A stretch of DNA of 58,362 bases from contig JASEIO010000005.1 of NCBI GenBank assembly GCA_030017475.1, forward strand, positions 1-58,362. The letters are read 5' to 3'. Of the stretch, positions 17,477-26,160 are shown piece after piece (position 1 is the first letter of the stretch; each line of letters starts with the position of its first letter). The stretch is from a bacterium (GTDB taxonomy: Bacteria > UBA9089 > JASEIO01). The notes below the pieces were generated by a model. That model was given only the letters and a program-made list of their open reading frames with translations, had not been told where the DNA came from and ran no database searches. Made by a program: the position numbers and the translations under genes.

Positions 17477-18613
17477 CTGACAGATTACCTTATTCTTTCC
17501 CTCCTTTTTGGCTTTGTATAAAACACGGTCAGATTGATCAATCAATCCATCGATACTTTTCCCATCCTCTGGATAGGTAGAAATTCCTATACTTACAGTA
17601 ATTCGTAAGGAATTCCCTTTTATTTGGAATCGCGTCCCCTCCATCTCTTTTCTTATCCTTTCTCCTACTACCATTGCCCCAAGTTTATTTGTTTCAGGAA
17701 GTATAACCCCAAATTCCTCTCCTCCATACCTGGCTACGACATCTATTCCTCTAAAGCTATTATTTCTTATAACTTGAGCCACATCTTCCAATACCTTATC
17801 TCCCATTAAATATCCATAGGTATCATTTACCTCTTTAAAATCATCTATATCAATCATAAGTAAGGAAAAGGTTAAATTATATCTTTCAGCCCTTTTTATC
17901 TCCTTTTCTAAACATTCTCTAAAATATCTATGGGTATAAAGATTGGTTAAACCGTCAGTAATAGCTAATCTTTCAAGTCTTCGATAAAGTAAGGCATTTT
18001 CAATACCTATTGCAGAGTGTGATGCTAAAAGTGAGAGAAGATTTAAATCATCTTCTCTGAAGGCCTGTTCTTTAGAATGGGAAATGGTTAAACAACCTAT
18101 CTCCTTTCCTCTTATTTTTAAAGGAAGGCTCTCAAAGGAATTAACCTTCCCATCCCCTTTAGTAATAAAACTTTGAGAATCACCTTCCCAATTTATATCC
18201 ACTTTTTCCTTTGGAACTGAGAGGTTGGTATATTGTTTAAATATCCGATATGTCCGCTCCTTAAACTCATCCAAAAATCCCTCTGATATCTCATGATTAA
18301 TACTTAATATCAATTCAAATCCTTCTTCACTTTTTAACAATAAGCAGCAGGCGTAATAATCAATCATCTGTTTGAGCAATTGTAAAATCTTCTGCAAGAC
18401 TTGCTGGTGATCAAAGATAGAGGTCACTGCTTCATTTACCCTATTTATAATTGATAGTTCATACAAGTTCTTATCCAAGAGCTTATTTACGTCAGAGATT
18501 ATATTCTTCCTAACCTCTAACTTTTGGTTTAATGATGTCAGTTTCCCTAATCTCTTTTTTAAATTGATATTTTCTCTTTGCAACCTTTCTAATCTCTTTT
18601 TCAAATCTTCCAT
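17471..18613 (-). CDS. GAF-domain diguanylate cyclase (GGDEF)
   Basis: Probable cyclic-di-GMP synthase. An N-terminal coiled coil (LKKRLERLQRENINLKKRL) is followed by a GAF-like sensor (about residues 65-205) and a GGDEF domain (about 215-380). The active-site loop is RYGGEEFGVILPE, with GGEEF intact. DIDDFKEVNDTYGYLMGD and VSIGISTYPEDG are also typical. There is no membrane segment, so it is cytosolic. RxxD lies upstream of GGEEF only in weak form, so I do not claim product inhibition. GGAGGAAT precedes ATG 18613. The GAF ligand is unknown. Confidence 0.92.
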   Translation of the reverse strand: MEDLKKRLERLQRENINLKKRLGKLTSLNQKLEVRKNIISDVNKLLDKNLYELSIINRVNEAVTSIFDHQQVLQKILQLLKQMIDYYACCLLLKSEEGFELILSINHEISEGFLDEFKERTYRIFKQYTNLSVPKEKVDINWEGDSQSFITKGDGKVNSFESLPLKIRGKEIGCLTISHSKEQAFREDDLNLLSLLASHSAIGIENALLYRRLERLAITDGLTNLYTHRYFRECLEKEIKRAERYNLTFSLLMIDIDDFKEVNDTYGYLMGDKVLEDVAQVIRNNSFRGIDVVARYGGEEFGVILPETNKLGAMVVGERIRKEMEGTRFQIKGNSLRITVSIGISTYPEDGKSIDGLIDQSDRVLYKAKKEGKNKVICQL

Positions 18614-18675
18614 TCATTATTCCTCCATAAGAAACCTTTTAATCCTTGAAATTGACAATCCAGGATGATTAATTA

Positions 18676-19269
18676 CTATATGGGATAACCAAAAGGCATA
18701 ATATACAATGGCTCAAAGTTTTTAGGTAAATCTAATATCTTCTTTATCTTTTCATCATAAAAGGCCCCTACTCCACAGGTAGCTAAACCTAAGGATTCGG
18801 CTTGTAAATAGAGATTTTCTCCAACGTGTCCAACCTCTATGTGGACATAACGAACGCCCCGCTCTCCATACCTTTTAGTCGTTCTCGTAAATTCTGCAGT
18901 GATAACCAGAACGAGAGAGGCATCTCCTACAAAACCTTGACCCAAACAGGCCTCCATCAAAGATAAAGAAAAATCTCCTTCCTTAATCAATCTGATATTG
19001 TGTTTGGATGGCAAATAATGATAAATGCCAGGGGTTACGGATTCTATATCCTTACACACAGCGAATATATCTAAAGGATAGGTAGCCCCTGCAGAAGGAG
19101 AAGTCCTTCTCCATCTTTCTATAATTCCCTGAGAGGCCCAAAGTAGTTGAGATAAATGGAGAAGTGGTAGCTTGACTTTTTTAAAATACCGTACAGATCT
19201 TCTCCTTTTAATAGCCTCTTCAACAGACATCTCACCTTTTATACTTGGAGAAGGAAGGTTCATTTCCAT
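18676..19269 (-). CDS. SagB/ThcOx-like nitroreductase family protein
   Basis: FMN-dependent oxidoreductase of the nitroreductase fold, 197 residues. Motifs are EEAIKRRRSVRYFKKVKLPL (flavin contact) and LSQLLWASQGI, then SAGATYPLDIF, the SagB-type signature, and VHIEVGHVGENLYLQAESLGL near the C-terminus. SagB proteins oxidise azolines in peptide natural products, but no YcaO or precursor gene is seen here, so the substrate is unknown. The gene follows the PBP gene by 5 bases, probably in one operon. Confidence 0.85.
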   Translation of the reverse strand: MEMNLPSPSIKGEMSVEEAIKRRRSVRYFKKVKLPLLHLSQLLWASQGIIERWRRTSPSAGATYPLDIFAVCKDIESVTPGIYHYLPSKHNIRLIKEGDFSLSLMEACLGQGFVGDASLVLVITAEFTRTTKRYGERGVRYVHIEVGHVGENLYLQAESLGLATCGVGAFYDEKIKKILDLPKNFEPLYIMPFGYPI

Positions 19270-19274
19270 AATTT

Positions 19275-21035
19275 TTACCGTAATGCTGCTTCTAAAACAT
19301 GCTTAGCTATAGGAGCAGCCACCGCACCTCCTTTTCCGCCATGTTCAATTAAACAAGATACTGCCACTTTTGGATCTAAGGCAGGTGCAAAGCAAATAAA
19401 CCATGCATGATCTTCTCCTCTTGGATTTTGAGCTGTTCCAGTTTTCCCAGCTACCTCAAAGTGTTGAGAAAATGCCCTCCGGCCAGTCCCTTTTTCCACT
19501 ACCCCTTTTAACCCTATATATAAGATATCCCATGTTTCCTTTGATAAGGAAATGGATATAAGAGGCTCGGGTTTGAAAGATCTAATGGTCTCAAAAGAGA
19601 GATTCTCTATCCTTTTCACTATATGTGGTTTATATACCTCCCCTCTATTCGCCACTAAACAAGCAAGATTAGCCATTTGGAGCGGGGTCACGAGGAGTGA
19701 GCCTTGTCCTATAGCAAAATTTATGTCCTCTCCAGCATACCATTTTTCTTTTCTTACCTCTTTTTTCCACTTTGGGGAAGGAACCAAACCTGAAATTTCT
19801 CCTGGAAGATCTACTCCGGTTTCCTTCCCTAATCCAAATCTCTTGGCATACTTAGCCATTTTCTCTGCCGTTAGCCTTTTCCCAAGATGGTAGAAGAAAA
19901 CGTTACATGAGTGAATTATAGCCTCTTCAATATTAAGTACCCCATGCCCTTTCTTTTTCCAACAAGAAAATCCATGTCTTCCTAAATAATATCTACCTCT
20001 ACAAGATAAACGGATAGAAGGAGAAATTACCTCCTCTTCTAAAGCAGCTGCAGCTACTACTACCTTAAATGAAGAACCGGGCTCAAATCCAGCCCGAATA
20101 GCTCTATTTAACAAAGGATGGGTTGGATCATTTTGTAATTCTTTAGTCTCTTTTGGATTACAGATAAAGATATTAGGGTCAAAAGAGGGTTTTGAAACTA
20201 AGGCTAAAACCTCTCCAGTTTTTGGACAGATAGCCACAACTGCCCCTTGTTTTCCCTCCATTTCTCTTTCTGCTACCTCTTGAACCTTTTCATCAATAGT
20301 TAAAAACAGATTATTTCCAGGAACAGGCTCTTTAAAGCTTAACTCACGTAAGATTCTTCCCCTAGCATCTACCACCACCTGCCTCCATCCATCTTCTCCT
20401 TTAAGGTACTTTTCGTAAATCTTTTCTACCCCTTGTTTTCCAATTAAGTCACTAAATCTATAACCTTCCCCATGGAGTTCTTTCCATTCCGATTGTGAAA
20501 GCTTCCCTAAATATCCTAAGATATGAGCTCCCTTTTCTCTACCTATATACTCTCTCCTTGGTTCAGCCTGAATGAGCACCCCTGGTAAATCACTCTTACG
20601 CTCCCCAATCTTTGCAACTTCCTCTATCTTTACATCTTCTGCAATCAGTACTGGTTCAAAAGGTCTATTTCTCTTTTCAAGGATCCGCTCTTCTAATTTA
20701 ACCTTATCAATATTTAAGATCTGAGATAGGGTCTCTGTTGTCCTTTCTAATTCATCCTTTTGAATCCCCATTTGGATAAAAGAGATGTTAAAACAGGGTC
20801 TATTTTTAACCAAAACCTCTCCATTCCTATCTAAGATTAAACCCCTTGGATTGGTAATTGGAATAAACTGAATACTATTTTCCTCAGAGATTCTTCTAAA
20901 ATATCTCCCTTTTACAATTTGAAGAAAACCTAATCTTAGAAATAGAATGAGAAAGGAGATTATAAATAGAAAGACTATGGAAGATATCCTTTGCTGAACA
21001 CCTCTCTTTTCAACCTCCTTTAATCTTCTAAACAT
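19275..21035 (-). CDS. mrdA: Penicillin-binding protein 2 (class B transpeptidase)
   Basis: Membrane-anchored DD-transpeptidase that cross-links peptidoglycan with a SEDS partner. It has 586 residues: N-terminal span SSIVFLFIISFLILFLRLGF, PBP dimerisation domain (about 55-225), and transpeptidase domain with the SxxK motif in EPGSSFKVVV, SxN as SCNVFF and the KTG box in AGKTGTAQNP. The PRGLILDRNGEVL stretch is typical of PBP2/MrdA. mreBCD and rodA are not beside it, and ftsI is missing from the dcw cluster, so a septal role is possible. A good promoter lies about 75-100 bp upstream. Confidence 0.92.
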   Translation of the reverse strand: MFRRLKEVEKRGVQQRISSIVFLFIISFLILFLRLGFLQIVKGRYFRRISEENSIQFIPITNPRGLILDRNGEVLVKNRPCFNISFIQMGIQKDELERTTETLSQILNIDKVKLEERILEKRNRPFEPVLIAEDVKIEEVAKIGERKSDLPGVLIQAEPRREYIGREKGAHILGYLGKLSQSEWKELHGEGYRFSDLIGKQGVEKIYEKYLKGEDGWRQVVVDARGRILRELSFKEPVPGNNLFLTIDEKVQEVAEREMEGKQGAVVAICPKTGEVLALVSKPSFDPNIFICNPKETKELQNDPTHPLLNRAIRAGFEPGSSFKVVVAAAALEEEVISPSIRLSCRGRYYLGRHGFSCWKKKGHGVLNIEEAIIHSCNVFFYHLGKRLTAEKMAKYAKRFGLGKETGVDLPGEISGLVPSPKWKKEVRKEKWYAGEDINFAIGQGSLLVTPLQMANLACLVANRGEVYKPHIVKRIENLSFETIRSFKPEPLISISLSKETWDILYIGLKGVVEKGTGRRAFSQHFEVAGKTGTAQNPRGEDHAWFICFAPALDPKVAVSCLIEHGGKGGAVAAPIAKHVLEAALR

Positions 21036-21107
21036 AGTCTTTCCAGGAATTCCGCAAACGATTCCGGTTAAGTGATTAATTATCGTTTAAATGCTGCGAC
21101 TCTTTAA

Positions 21108-21136
21108 ATTATAATTGAGATATGTGAGAATTGCAA
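21108..21136 (-). promoter_or_regulatory. Promoter of the PBP2-nitroreductase operon
   Basis: On the minus strand TTGCAA (21136-21131) and a perfect TATAAT (21113-21108) are separated by exactly 17 bp. The start site would be near 21101, leaving a leader of about 65 bases before ATG 21035. Confidence 0.65.
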
Positions 21137-21180
21137 GAGAAAAATCTTTATAACTCCGATATAAGGAGGGCATAAAAAGG

Positions 21181-21204
21181 GTTCCTCATCAAAATTTGGG
21201 GAAC
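21181..21204 (-). terminator. Possible weak terminator after prmC
   Basis: On the minus strand GTTCC and GGAAC can pair around a 14-base loop, followed by a short T run (CCTTTTTA). It lies just after the prmC stop and before the next promoter. The stem is only 5 bp, so this is tentative. Confidence 0.3.
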
Positions 21205-21224
21205 GATAGTAGAGGCTTATCTTG
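21201..21224 (+). repeat. 24-bp dispersed repeat spanning the prmC stop
   Basis: Same sequence as 6745-6768 with one mismatch. On the minus strand it contains the final codons and TAA stop of prmC; at the other site it supplies the murG start. Its presence at two gene boundaries suggests a short mobile or recombination-derived element. Confidence 0.65.
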
Positions 21225-22065
21225 TTTTGGCTATGATAATTCTATCTATTCCTGCATAATCCTTTATCATTTTTGGGTTAGAAAATCTATTTGTGGAGAT
21301 TATCATACTGCCTATCTTCTGTGATTGGTTGATACCTATCTCTAATGCTAAATAACCATTATCTTTTAAATAGCGAGGAGTTTCCTCTATTATTCTCCTA
21401 TAAAACCCCAATCCTTCTTTTCCGCCCGAAAGGGCAATCCTTGGTTCAGCTTTTACCTCTTTTGGCAACCCTTCCCAGTCTTCTGTAGGTACATAGGGAG
21501 GATTTGAGACAATAATATCTACTTGTAAATTATGTAGAGGTGTGAAAAGATCGCCTTGAATAAATATAATCCTCTTAGCCACATCTAACTGGATTGCATT
21601 CTCCCGAGCTACAAATAGTGCCTCAAGCGATATATCTGTAGCATAAATCTTACAATCCAATACCAAAGCCAAACTGCATGCGATTACACCACATCCTGTA
21701 CCCAAATCAATTATGGTGAGGGGTGATTGGTGGGTGGTGAGTGGTAACTTAAGGATTTCCTCAACAAGTAGCTCTGTTTCTGGCCGGGGGATAAAAACCG
21801 AAGGAGTTATCTTAAATTCACGCCCCATGAATTCTGTTTTACCTATTATATACGCTATTGGTTCATAGGCAATTCTTCGCTCAACAAATTTTTTAAATTG
21901 GGAGAGTTGTTGAGGGGTTAGATCTTGGTTTATATTTAGATAAAGGTCAACCCTTTTTAGACCTAAAACATCTGCCAATAATAATTCCGAATCGAGCCTG
22001 GGATTTTCTTGTCCGCTTTTTGCAAAACACGTAGTTGCCCAATTCAGTGCCTCTAATATTTTCAT
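21217..22065 (-). CDS. prmC: Peptide chain release factor N(5)-glutamine methyltransferase PrmC
   Basis: Methylates the glutamine of the GGQ motif in release factors, using SAM. It has 282 residues: an N-terminal helical domain, SAM motif IIDLGTGCGVIACSLAL near residue 120, and the catalytic VSNPPYVPTEDW near residue 185. It starts 2 bases after the prfA stop, the usual prfA-prmC pairing with its substrate. The linker before the SAM motif, LPLTTHQSPLT, is encoded by CACTCACCACCCACCAATCA-like repeats, similar to an insert in mtaB. Confidence 0.95.
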   Translation of the reverse strand: MKILEALNWATTCFAKSGQENPRLDSELLLADVLGLKRVDLYLNINQDLTPQQLSQFKKFVERRIAYEPIAYIIGKTEFMGREFKITPSVFIPRPETELLVEEILKLPLTTHQSPLTIIDLGTGCGVIACSLALVLDCKIYATDISLEALFVARENAIQLDVAKRIIFIQGDLFTPLHNLQVDIIVSNPPYVPTEDWEGLPKEVKAEPRIALSGGKEGLGFYRRIIEETPRYLKDNGYLALEIGINQSQKIGSMIISTNRFSNPKMIKDYAGIDRIIIAKTR

Positions 22066-22066
22066 C

Positions 22067-23122
22067 TTAGAGCTCTTTTAGCTTTTCCATCTTTTCGTGA
22101 ATAGCTAAGGAAGATATGAATTCATCCAGATCCCCTTCTAAAATGGCATTCAGTTTATATAGAGTTAAGTCAATTCTATGGTCTGTAACCCTATTTTGAG
22201 GAAAATTATAGGTTCTTATTTTTTCTGATCTATCACCTGTACCAACCATCTTCTTTCTTGTATCCTGTATCTCTTTTTCCTGTTCTCTCTTCATTCTTTC
22301 ATAAATCCTTGCCCGTAAGATCTTCATTGCCTTCTCTTTATTCTGTTTCTGTGATCTTTCATCCTGACAGCTCACCACAATCCCTGTAGGAAGGTGGGTA
22401 ATTCTTACCGCAGAATCAGTGACATTTACATGTTGACCGCCTGGCCCTCCTGCACGAAAGGTGTCAATCTTTAGATCCTCTGGATTTATCTTAACCTCTA
22501 TATCAGGAACTTCAGGTAGAACACAAACTGATACAGCTGATGTATGAATCCTTCCACTTGATTCTGTAATAGGTACTCGTTGTACCCTATGAATACCTGA
22601 TTCATATTTAAAACGCCCGTATACCCCTTTTCCCGAAAATCCAGCAATAATCTCTTTAAAACCACCAAGCCCTGTTGGATTTGAGCTCATAACATCTACC
22701 TTCCACTGCATTCGGTCAGCATATTTGGTATACATTCTAAACAGATCAGCCACAAAAAGGCTTGATTCTTCTCCCCCTGTTCCAGCCCTAATTTCCAGAA
22801 TCACCGATTTATCCTCATCAGGATCTTTAGGGATTAATAATAGCTTTAAATCCTGAGTTAATTCCCTCTTCTTTCTATTTAAACTTTCTATCTCCTCTTT
22901 AGCTAATTCTTTTAATTCAGAATCATTCATCATCTCTATTGTATTCTGGATTTCAAGATCCACCTTTTTATATTCCCTAAACCTCTCCACTACATTTCGT
23001 AATTCAGCCTGTTTTTTAGCATATTTTCGGTAGGTAGTTTGATCTTGTATTACATCCTCTGTAGCTAAAAGCCTTGTCAAGTCCTCATACTCTTTTTCTA
23101 TTTCAATCAACTTCTTAAACAT
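22067..23122 (-). CDS. prfA: Peptide chain release factor 1
   Basis: Recognises UAA and UAG stop codons and triggers peptide release. It has 351 residues. The GGQ loop is RAGGPGGQHVNVTDSAVRI near residue 223. The preceding RVQRVPITESSGRIHTSAV is the typical RF1 stretch. The N-terminal helices and the C-terminal ILEGDLDEF region are complete. It sits between thyX (2 bases upstream) and prmC. Confidence 0.97.
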   Translation of the reverse strand: MFKKLIEIEKEYEDLTRLLATEDVIQDQTTYRKYAKKQAELRNVVERFREYKKVDLEIQNTIEMMNDSELKELAKEEIESLNRKKRELTQDLKLLLIPKDPDEDKSVILEIRAGTGGEESSLFVADLFRMYTKYADRMQWKVDVMSSNPTGLGGFKEIIAGFSGKGVYGRFKYESGIHRVQRVPITESSGRIHTSAVSVCVLPEVPDIEVKINPEDLKIDTFRAGGPGGQHVNVTDSAVRITHLPTGIVVSCQDERSQKQNKEKAMKILRARIYERMKREQEKEIQDTRKKMVGTGDRSEKIRTYNFPQNRVTDHRIDLTLYKLNAILEGDLDEFISSLAIHEKMEKLKEL

Positions 23123-23124
23123 TC

Positions 23125-23799
23125 TTAACTCCTAAGTTCACCTTTTCTTGGTTTCCCACAAGATAGTGGTCCCTCAGGACAGACGGATGTAACACACGGT
23201 GGTCCTGCCTTTCGGAATATGTTGGGTGAAACCTCCTTTACCTTTTCTAACATCTTATCTGCTAAGAGCCGAATTTCCCACTGAGCTCTATTACAGCACC
23301 TAAGCCTAAAAAAGTGGAGTAATTCCCTTGCATTCATGGTAACTACTATTTTTGTCTCACAGGCATTTGGCAATACATATCGAGCATCTTCTGTAGGGAT
23401 CCCTTCCGCAATTAGATCTTCGTATACCTTACTTAGCTCTTTCATTGTCTTCTGAAATAGTTCTTTTGCAGATTGCTTTTTAGAAATAGTTGGAGGGGTG
23501 GTATAGGGAAAATTATATTTCCTAACATACCTTTGTGATTGCTGAGAATAAGAGGCAATCCTATGACGGACAAGCTGATGGGTACAGGCCCTGGATATAC
23601 CTTCCAGGGCAAATGTAAAATTTGCATGTTCAAATGGCGAATGATGTCCTGAATTCATCAATCTCTCTATAAATTGAGCTGCATCTTTTTCTTCTTTATC
23701 CACCAATTCACTTATATCAATAGTTGAATAGCAAAGCCTTGCTGCCAAAGCCACAGTCTGCTCCGGATTTGGAGTAAATCGAATCAATTCCACATACAT
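23125..23799 (-). CDS. thyX: Flavin-dependent thymidylate synthase ThyX
   Basis: Makes dTMP from dUMP with methylenetetrahydrofolate, FAD and NADPH. It has 224 residues. The ThyX signature RHRIASYSQQSQRY is near residue 80; HHSPFEHANFTF and the C-terminal FFRLRCCNRAQWEIR region bind FAD and dUMP. Its presence suggests that classical ThyA may be absent. The final cysteine-containing tail (CVTSVCPEGPLSCGKP) is also seen in other ThyX proteins. Confidence 0.96.
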   Translation of the reverse strand: MYVELIRFTPNPEQTVALAARLCYSTIDISELVDKEEKDAAQFIERLMNSGHHSPFEHANFTFALEGISRACTHQLVRHRIASYSQQSQRYVRKYNFPYTTPPTISKKQSAKELFQKTMKELSKVYEDLIAEGIPTEDARYVLPNACETKIVVTMNARELLHFFRLRCCNRAQWEIRLLADKMLEKVKEVSPNIFRKAGPPCVTSVCPEGPLSCGKPRKGELRS

Positions 23800-23897
23800 T
23801 TAACACCCCGCTCTTATTTATGTGTAAGTGAGAAAAGGATTCATAGTCCACAGTTTATTGTCCTTATCTTCTTCCTTCCCTTATTTCCCATTTTCCT

Positions 23898-24875
23898 CTA
23901 TTTACACCTTATTTCAGGTTTGTTGATTGCACTACATAAGATTTCAAATATCAATTCATCATAGCTTATTCCAATATGCTCGGCTTCTGCAGGTAAATCG
24001 GATAAATGAGTTAGGCCTGGAATGGTGTTTACATCGTGTACGAAAGGCGTACCTTCGTTCGATACCATTATATCAACCCTTGAAAAACCATGACATCCAA
24101 GAGCCTTATGAGCTGAAAGAGCGACCATTTCAGTTTTTTGATATATCTCTTTTTCTAACCTGGCAGGGATTATGAAGCGAGTTTCTCCTTTTGTGTACTT
24201 TGCTTTATAATCATAAAACTCTCCCCTCGGTTGTAATTCTAAGATTGGTAAAACCCGCAAGTTTTTGTCTACACCTAAAATACCTACAGTAACCGATTTC
24301 CCATTGATATATTTTTCAACAAATGCATCTCCAAATTCATGGATCGTATCTTCTATTGCAGACTTAAGCTTCTTCTCATCTCTAATGATTTTAACGCCTA
24401 AACTTGAACCTTCTGATATAGGTTTAATAATTAATGGTAGTGATAATTCTTTTAAGATATTTTCGCATTCCTTTTGTAGACTATTAGATAGATCGATCAC
24501 ATAATAAGAAGGGGTAGGGATATTACATGCCTTAAATATCCTTTTTGAAGCTATCTTATTCATTCCTAGACTGCTTGCTAAAACCCCTGAACCAGTGTAG
24601 GGAATGTTCATCGTCTCTAACAATCCTTGAATAGTGCCATCTTCACCATATCTCCCATGCAATGCTATAAAGACAATATCTATTTTATGATTCTTCAAAT
24701 TCTCTACTATATTATTGTCTATATCTAAAGGGATAGCGAAAAATCCTTGTCTTTTTAATGAATCCAGTACTCGCTCACCCGATCGTAAAGATATCTCTCT
24801 TTCCCTCGATTGACCACCCATTAAGACTGCAATCCTTCTCCCTTGAAGTTTTTCTCTCCATTCTTCTCTTTCCAT
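23898..24875 (-). CDS. ddl: D-alanine--D-alanine ligase
   Basis: ATP-grasp ligase that makes the D-Ala-D-Ala terminus of the peptidoglycan precursor. It has 325 residues from ATG 24875, preferred over GTG 24878 because GAGGAG lies 6 bases before it. Motifs are VLMGGQSREREISLRSGERV, FIALHGRYGEDGTIQGLLE, YTGSGVLASSLGMNK (substrate loop) and VHDVNTIPGLT at the Mg site. In many genomes ddl sits in the dcw cluster; here it is about 10 kb away on the other strand. Confidence 0.96.
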   Translation of the reverse strand: MEREEWREKLQGRRIAVLMGGQSREREISLRSGERVLDSLKRQGFFAIPLDIDNNIVENLKNHKIDIVFIALHGRYGEDGTIQGLLETMNIPYTGSGVLASSLGMNKIASKRIFKACNIPTPSYYVIDLSNSLQKECENILKELSLPLIIKPISEGSSLGVKIIRDEKKLKSAIEDTIHEFGDAFVEKYINGKSVTVGILGVDKNLRVLPILELQPRGEFYDYKAKYTKGETRFIIPARLEKEIYQKTEMVALSAHKALGCHGFSRVDIMVSNEGTPFVHDVNTIPGLTHLSDLPAEAEHIGISYDELIFEILCSAINKPEIRCK

Positions 24876-24952
24876 CACCCACTCCTCAAAGGAAAAACCT
24901 TATTTTCACATATCCTATCTCAAATCTTTAAACGGAATTACTTGTGAAATCC

Positions 24953-25480
24953 CTACCTTTCAAATAATCTCTTTTGGATGAATACGATTCCTGGACTAAT
25001 TATTGCTCCTCCATTAGCCTCTCCATAGGGTATTCCATTAATAGTAATACCTTTAAAAGTTGCTGTAGAGACAAAGGAAAATAAGAAGATATCGCCTTCT
25101 TCTTTTAAAGAAACCTTTTTTATTAAAGGAAATGGTATCATTTTCATATCTATTGTTGCTTTAACCATTTCCATATTATCAATAATCCAGATATCTTTTC
25201 CTTCCTCCTTTTTGCTTTTAATCCCTTTGGCAAAATTTACACTTTTCTTAAATAGGGCCTCGTATAATTTAAATGCACACTCATCATTTTTACAAACAAA
25301 ACTCTTTACTGCTGTTCCCTTTTTCCAGATATCTATTGATTTATCCATATCAAATTCTCCACCTGGTTGCCAGAAGAGAATAGCACCTTTGGCAAGCATG
25401 AGAAAATGCCTCTTTAGATTAAAAAGTGCTAAACCAACAATAATTACTAAGATACAACCTATAATAATCTTCCTTTTCAT
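24953..25480 (-). CDS. Membrane-anchored hypothetical protein
   Basis: 175 residues, not recognised. An N-terminal span (IIIGCILVIIVGLALF) anchors a soluble domain with two cysteines (FVCKNDECAF) and a beta-rich C-terminal half ending NGGAIISPGIVFIQKRLFER. It lies 78 bases upstream of ddl in the same direction and may share its transcript. The signal segment and ordinary codon use support a real gene. No catalytic motif can be named. Confidence 0.6.
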   Translation of the reverse strand: MKRKIIIGCILVIIVGLALFNLKRHFLMLAKGAILFWQPGGEFDMDKSIDIWKKGTAVKSFVCKNDECAFKLYEALFKKSVNFAKGIKSKKEEGKDIWIIDNMEMVKATIDMKMIPFPLIKKVSLKEEGDIFLFSFVSTATFKGITINGIPYGEANGGAIISPGIVFIQKRLFER

Positions 25481-25760
25481 GGTTAGCTTTCCTAAGTTGT
25501 TGGTTGTTAGTAAATCCTATAGACTGAAAACTAATATATCAGATTTTATAGAAAATTTCAACCAATTTTTCTTGACAGATCGACAAGGCTTTCCTCTTCT
25601 TATAATGAGAATAGAAAGAAGAAGGGGTAAGAAAACAGGCATAAAAAAAGAACAATAAAAAAACTAATCTTTTTGGATTATTTTGTCGATAATAATAATA
25701 TAGGGGTATTTTTTAGATTGTAATTAATTACCTAATTACAGATTAAAGGGGGTGAGCTTA

Positions 25761-25955
25761 ATGAATAAGGTTAGAGAATTTAGAGAAAAAAGACTGATGA
25801 CCAGATCAGAATTGGCAAAAGCAGCAGATCTTTCAATCTCAACTATAGCAAGGATTGAGCAAGGGAAAGATGAACGTCCATCCATTAGAACAATAAGGAA
25901 AATCCTATCTGCTTTGGAAATTCCTCCAGAGAAAAAAGAACTGGTCTTTTTATAG
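25761..25955 (+). CDS. XRE-family HTH regulator (64 residues)
   Basis: Minimal Cro/C1-type helix-turn-helix protein, almost only the DNA-binding domain: REFREKRLMTRSELAKAADL then SISTIARIEQGKDERPSIRT. ATG 25761 is chosen because AAAGGGGGT lies 7 bases upstream; GTG 25752 would sit inside that site. It closely resembles the C-terminal half of the next gene (26161-26520; both have SRSELA/TRSELA, IARIEQGK/INKIEQGK and KKELVF/DRELVF), so the two arose by duplication. A strong terminator follows. It sits at the edge of the flagellar island, so a role in flagellin control is plausible but unproven. Confidence 0.85.
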   Translation: MNKVREFREKRLMTRSELAKAADLSISTIARIEQGKDERPSIRTIRKILSALEIPPEKKELVFL

Positions 25956-25993
25956 TATATAAAATACTTTGTTTTGTCTTAATTGATTAAATT

Positions 25994-26023
25994 AAGCCCC
26001 TTGGAAAGAAAGGGGCTTCTTTT
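25994..26023 (+). terminator. Intrinsic terminator after the first XRE gene
   Basis: Perfect 9-bp stem AAGCCCCTT (25994-26002) / AAGGGGCTT (26010-26018) with a 7-base loop, followed by CTTTT. It isolates the first regulator from the second. Confidence 0.75.
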
Positions 26024-26040
26024 GGATATAAATAGGTTGT

Positions 26041-26148
26041 AATTAGTAAAAAGGTAGTAAAAAGGTAGTGAAAAAGATTTTTTTTAAAAAAAATATACTT
26101 TTTTATAAAAAATGCTTGACAAATTTTTTTTTGTGATATAATAAGAAT
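26041..26148 (+). promoter_or_regulatory. AT-rich promoter/operator region of the second XRE gene, copy A
   Basis: Contains tandem 11-bp units of the form AGTAAAAAGGT (26045-26075), A/T tracts, a -35 box TTGACA (26116-26121) and an extended -10 TGATATAAT (TATAAT at 26137-26142, spacing 15). The whole stretch of about 105 bp matches, in inverted orientation, the region in front of the flagellin gene (31147-31252), including the repeat units, T tracts and both promoter boxes. The shared upstream part suggests a common operator. Confidence 0.75.
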
Positions 26149-26160
26149 AGAGGAGTTAGT

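Noticed and set aside
25572-25606. TTGACA...TATAAT pair upstream of the first XRE gene
   Set aside because: The spacing is 23 bp, too long for a normal sigma70 promoter, and the start site would be about 150 bases upstream of the gene.
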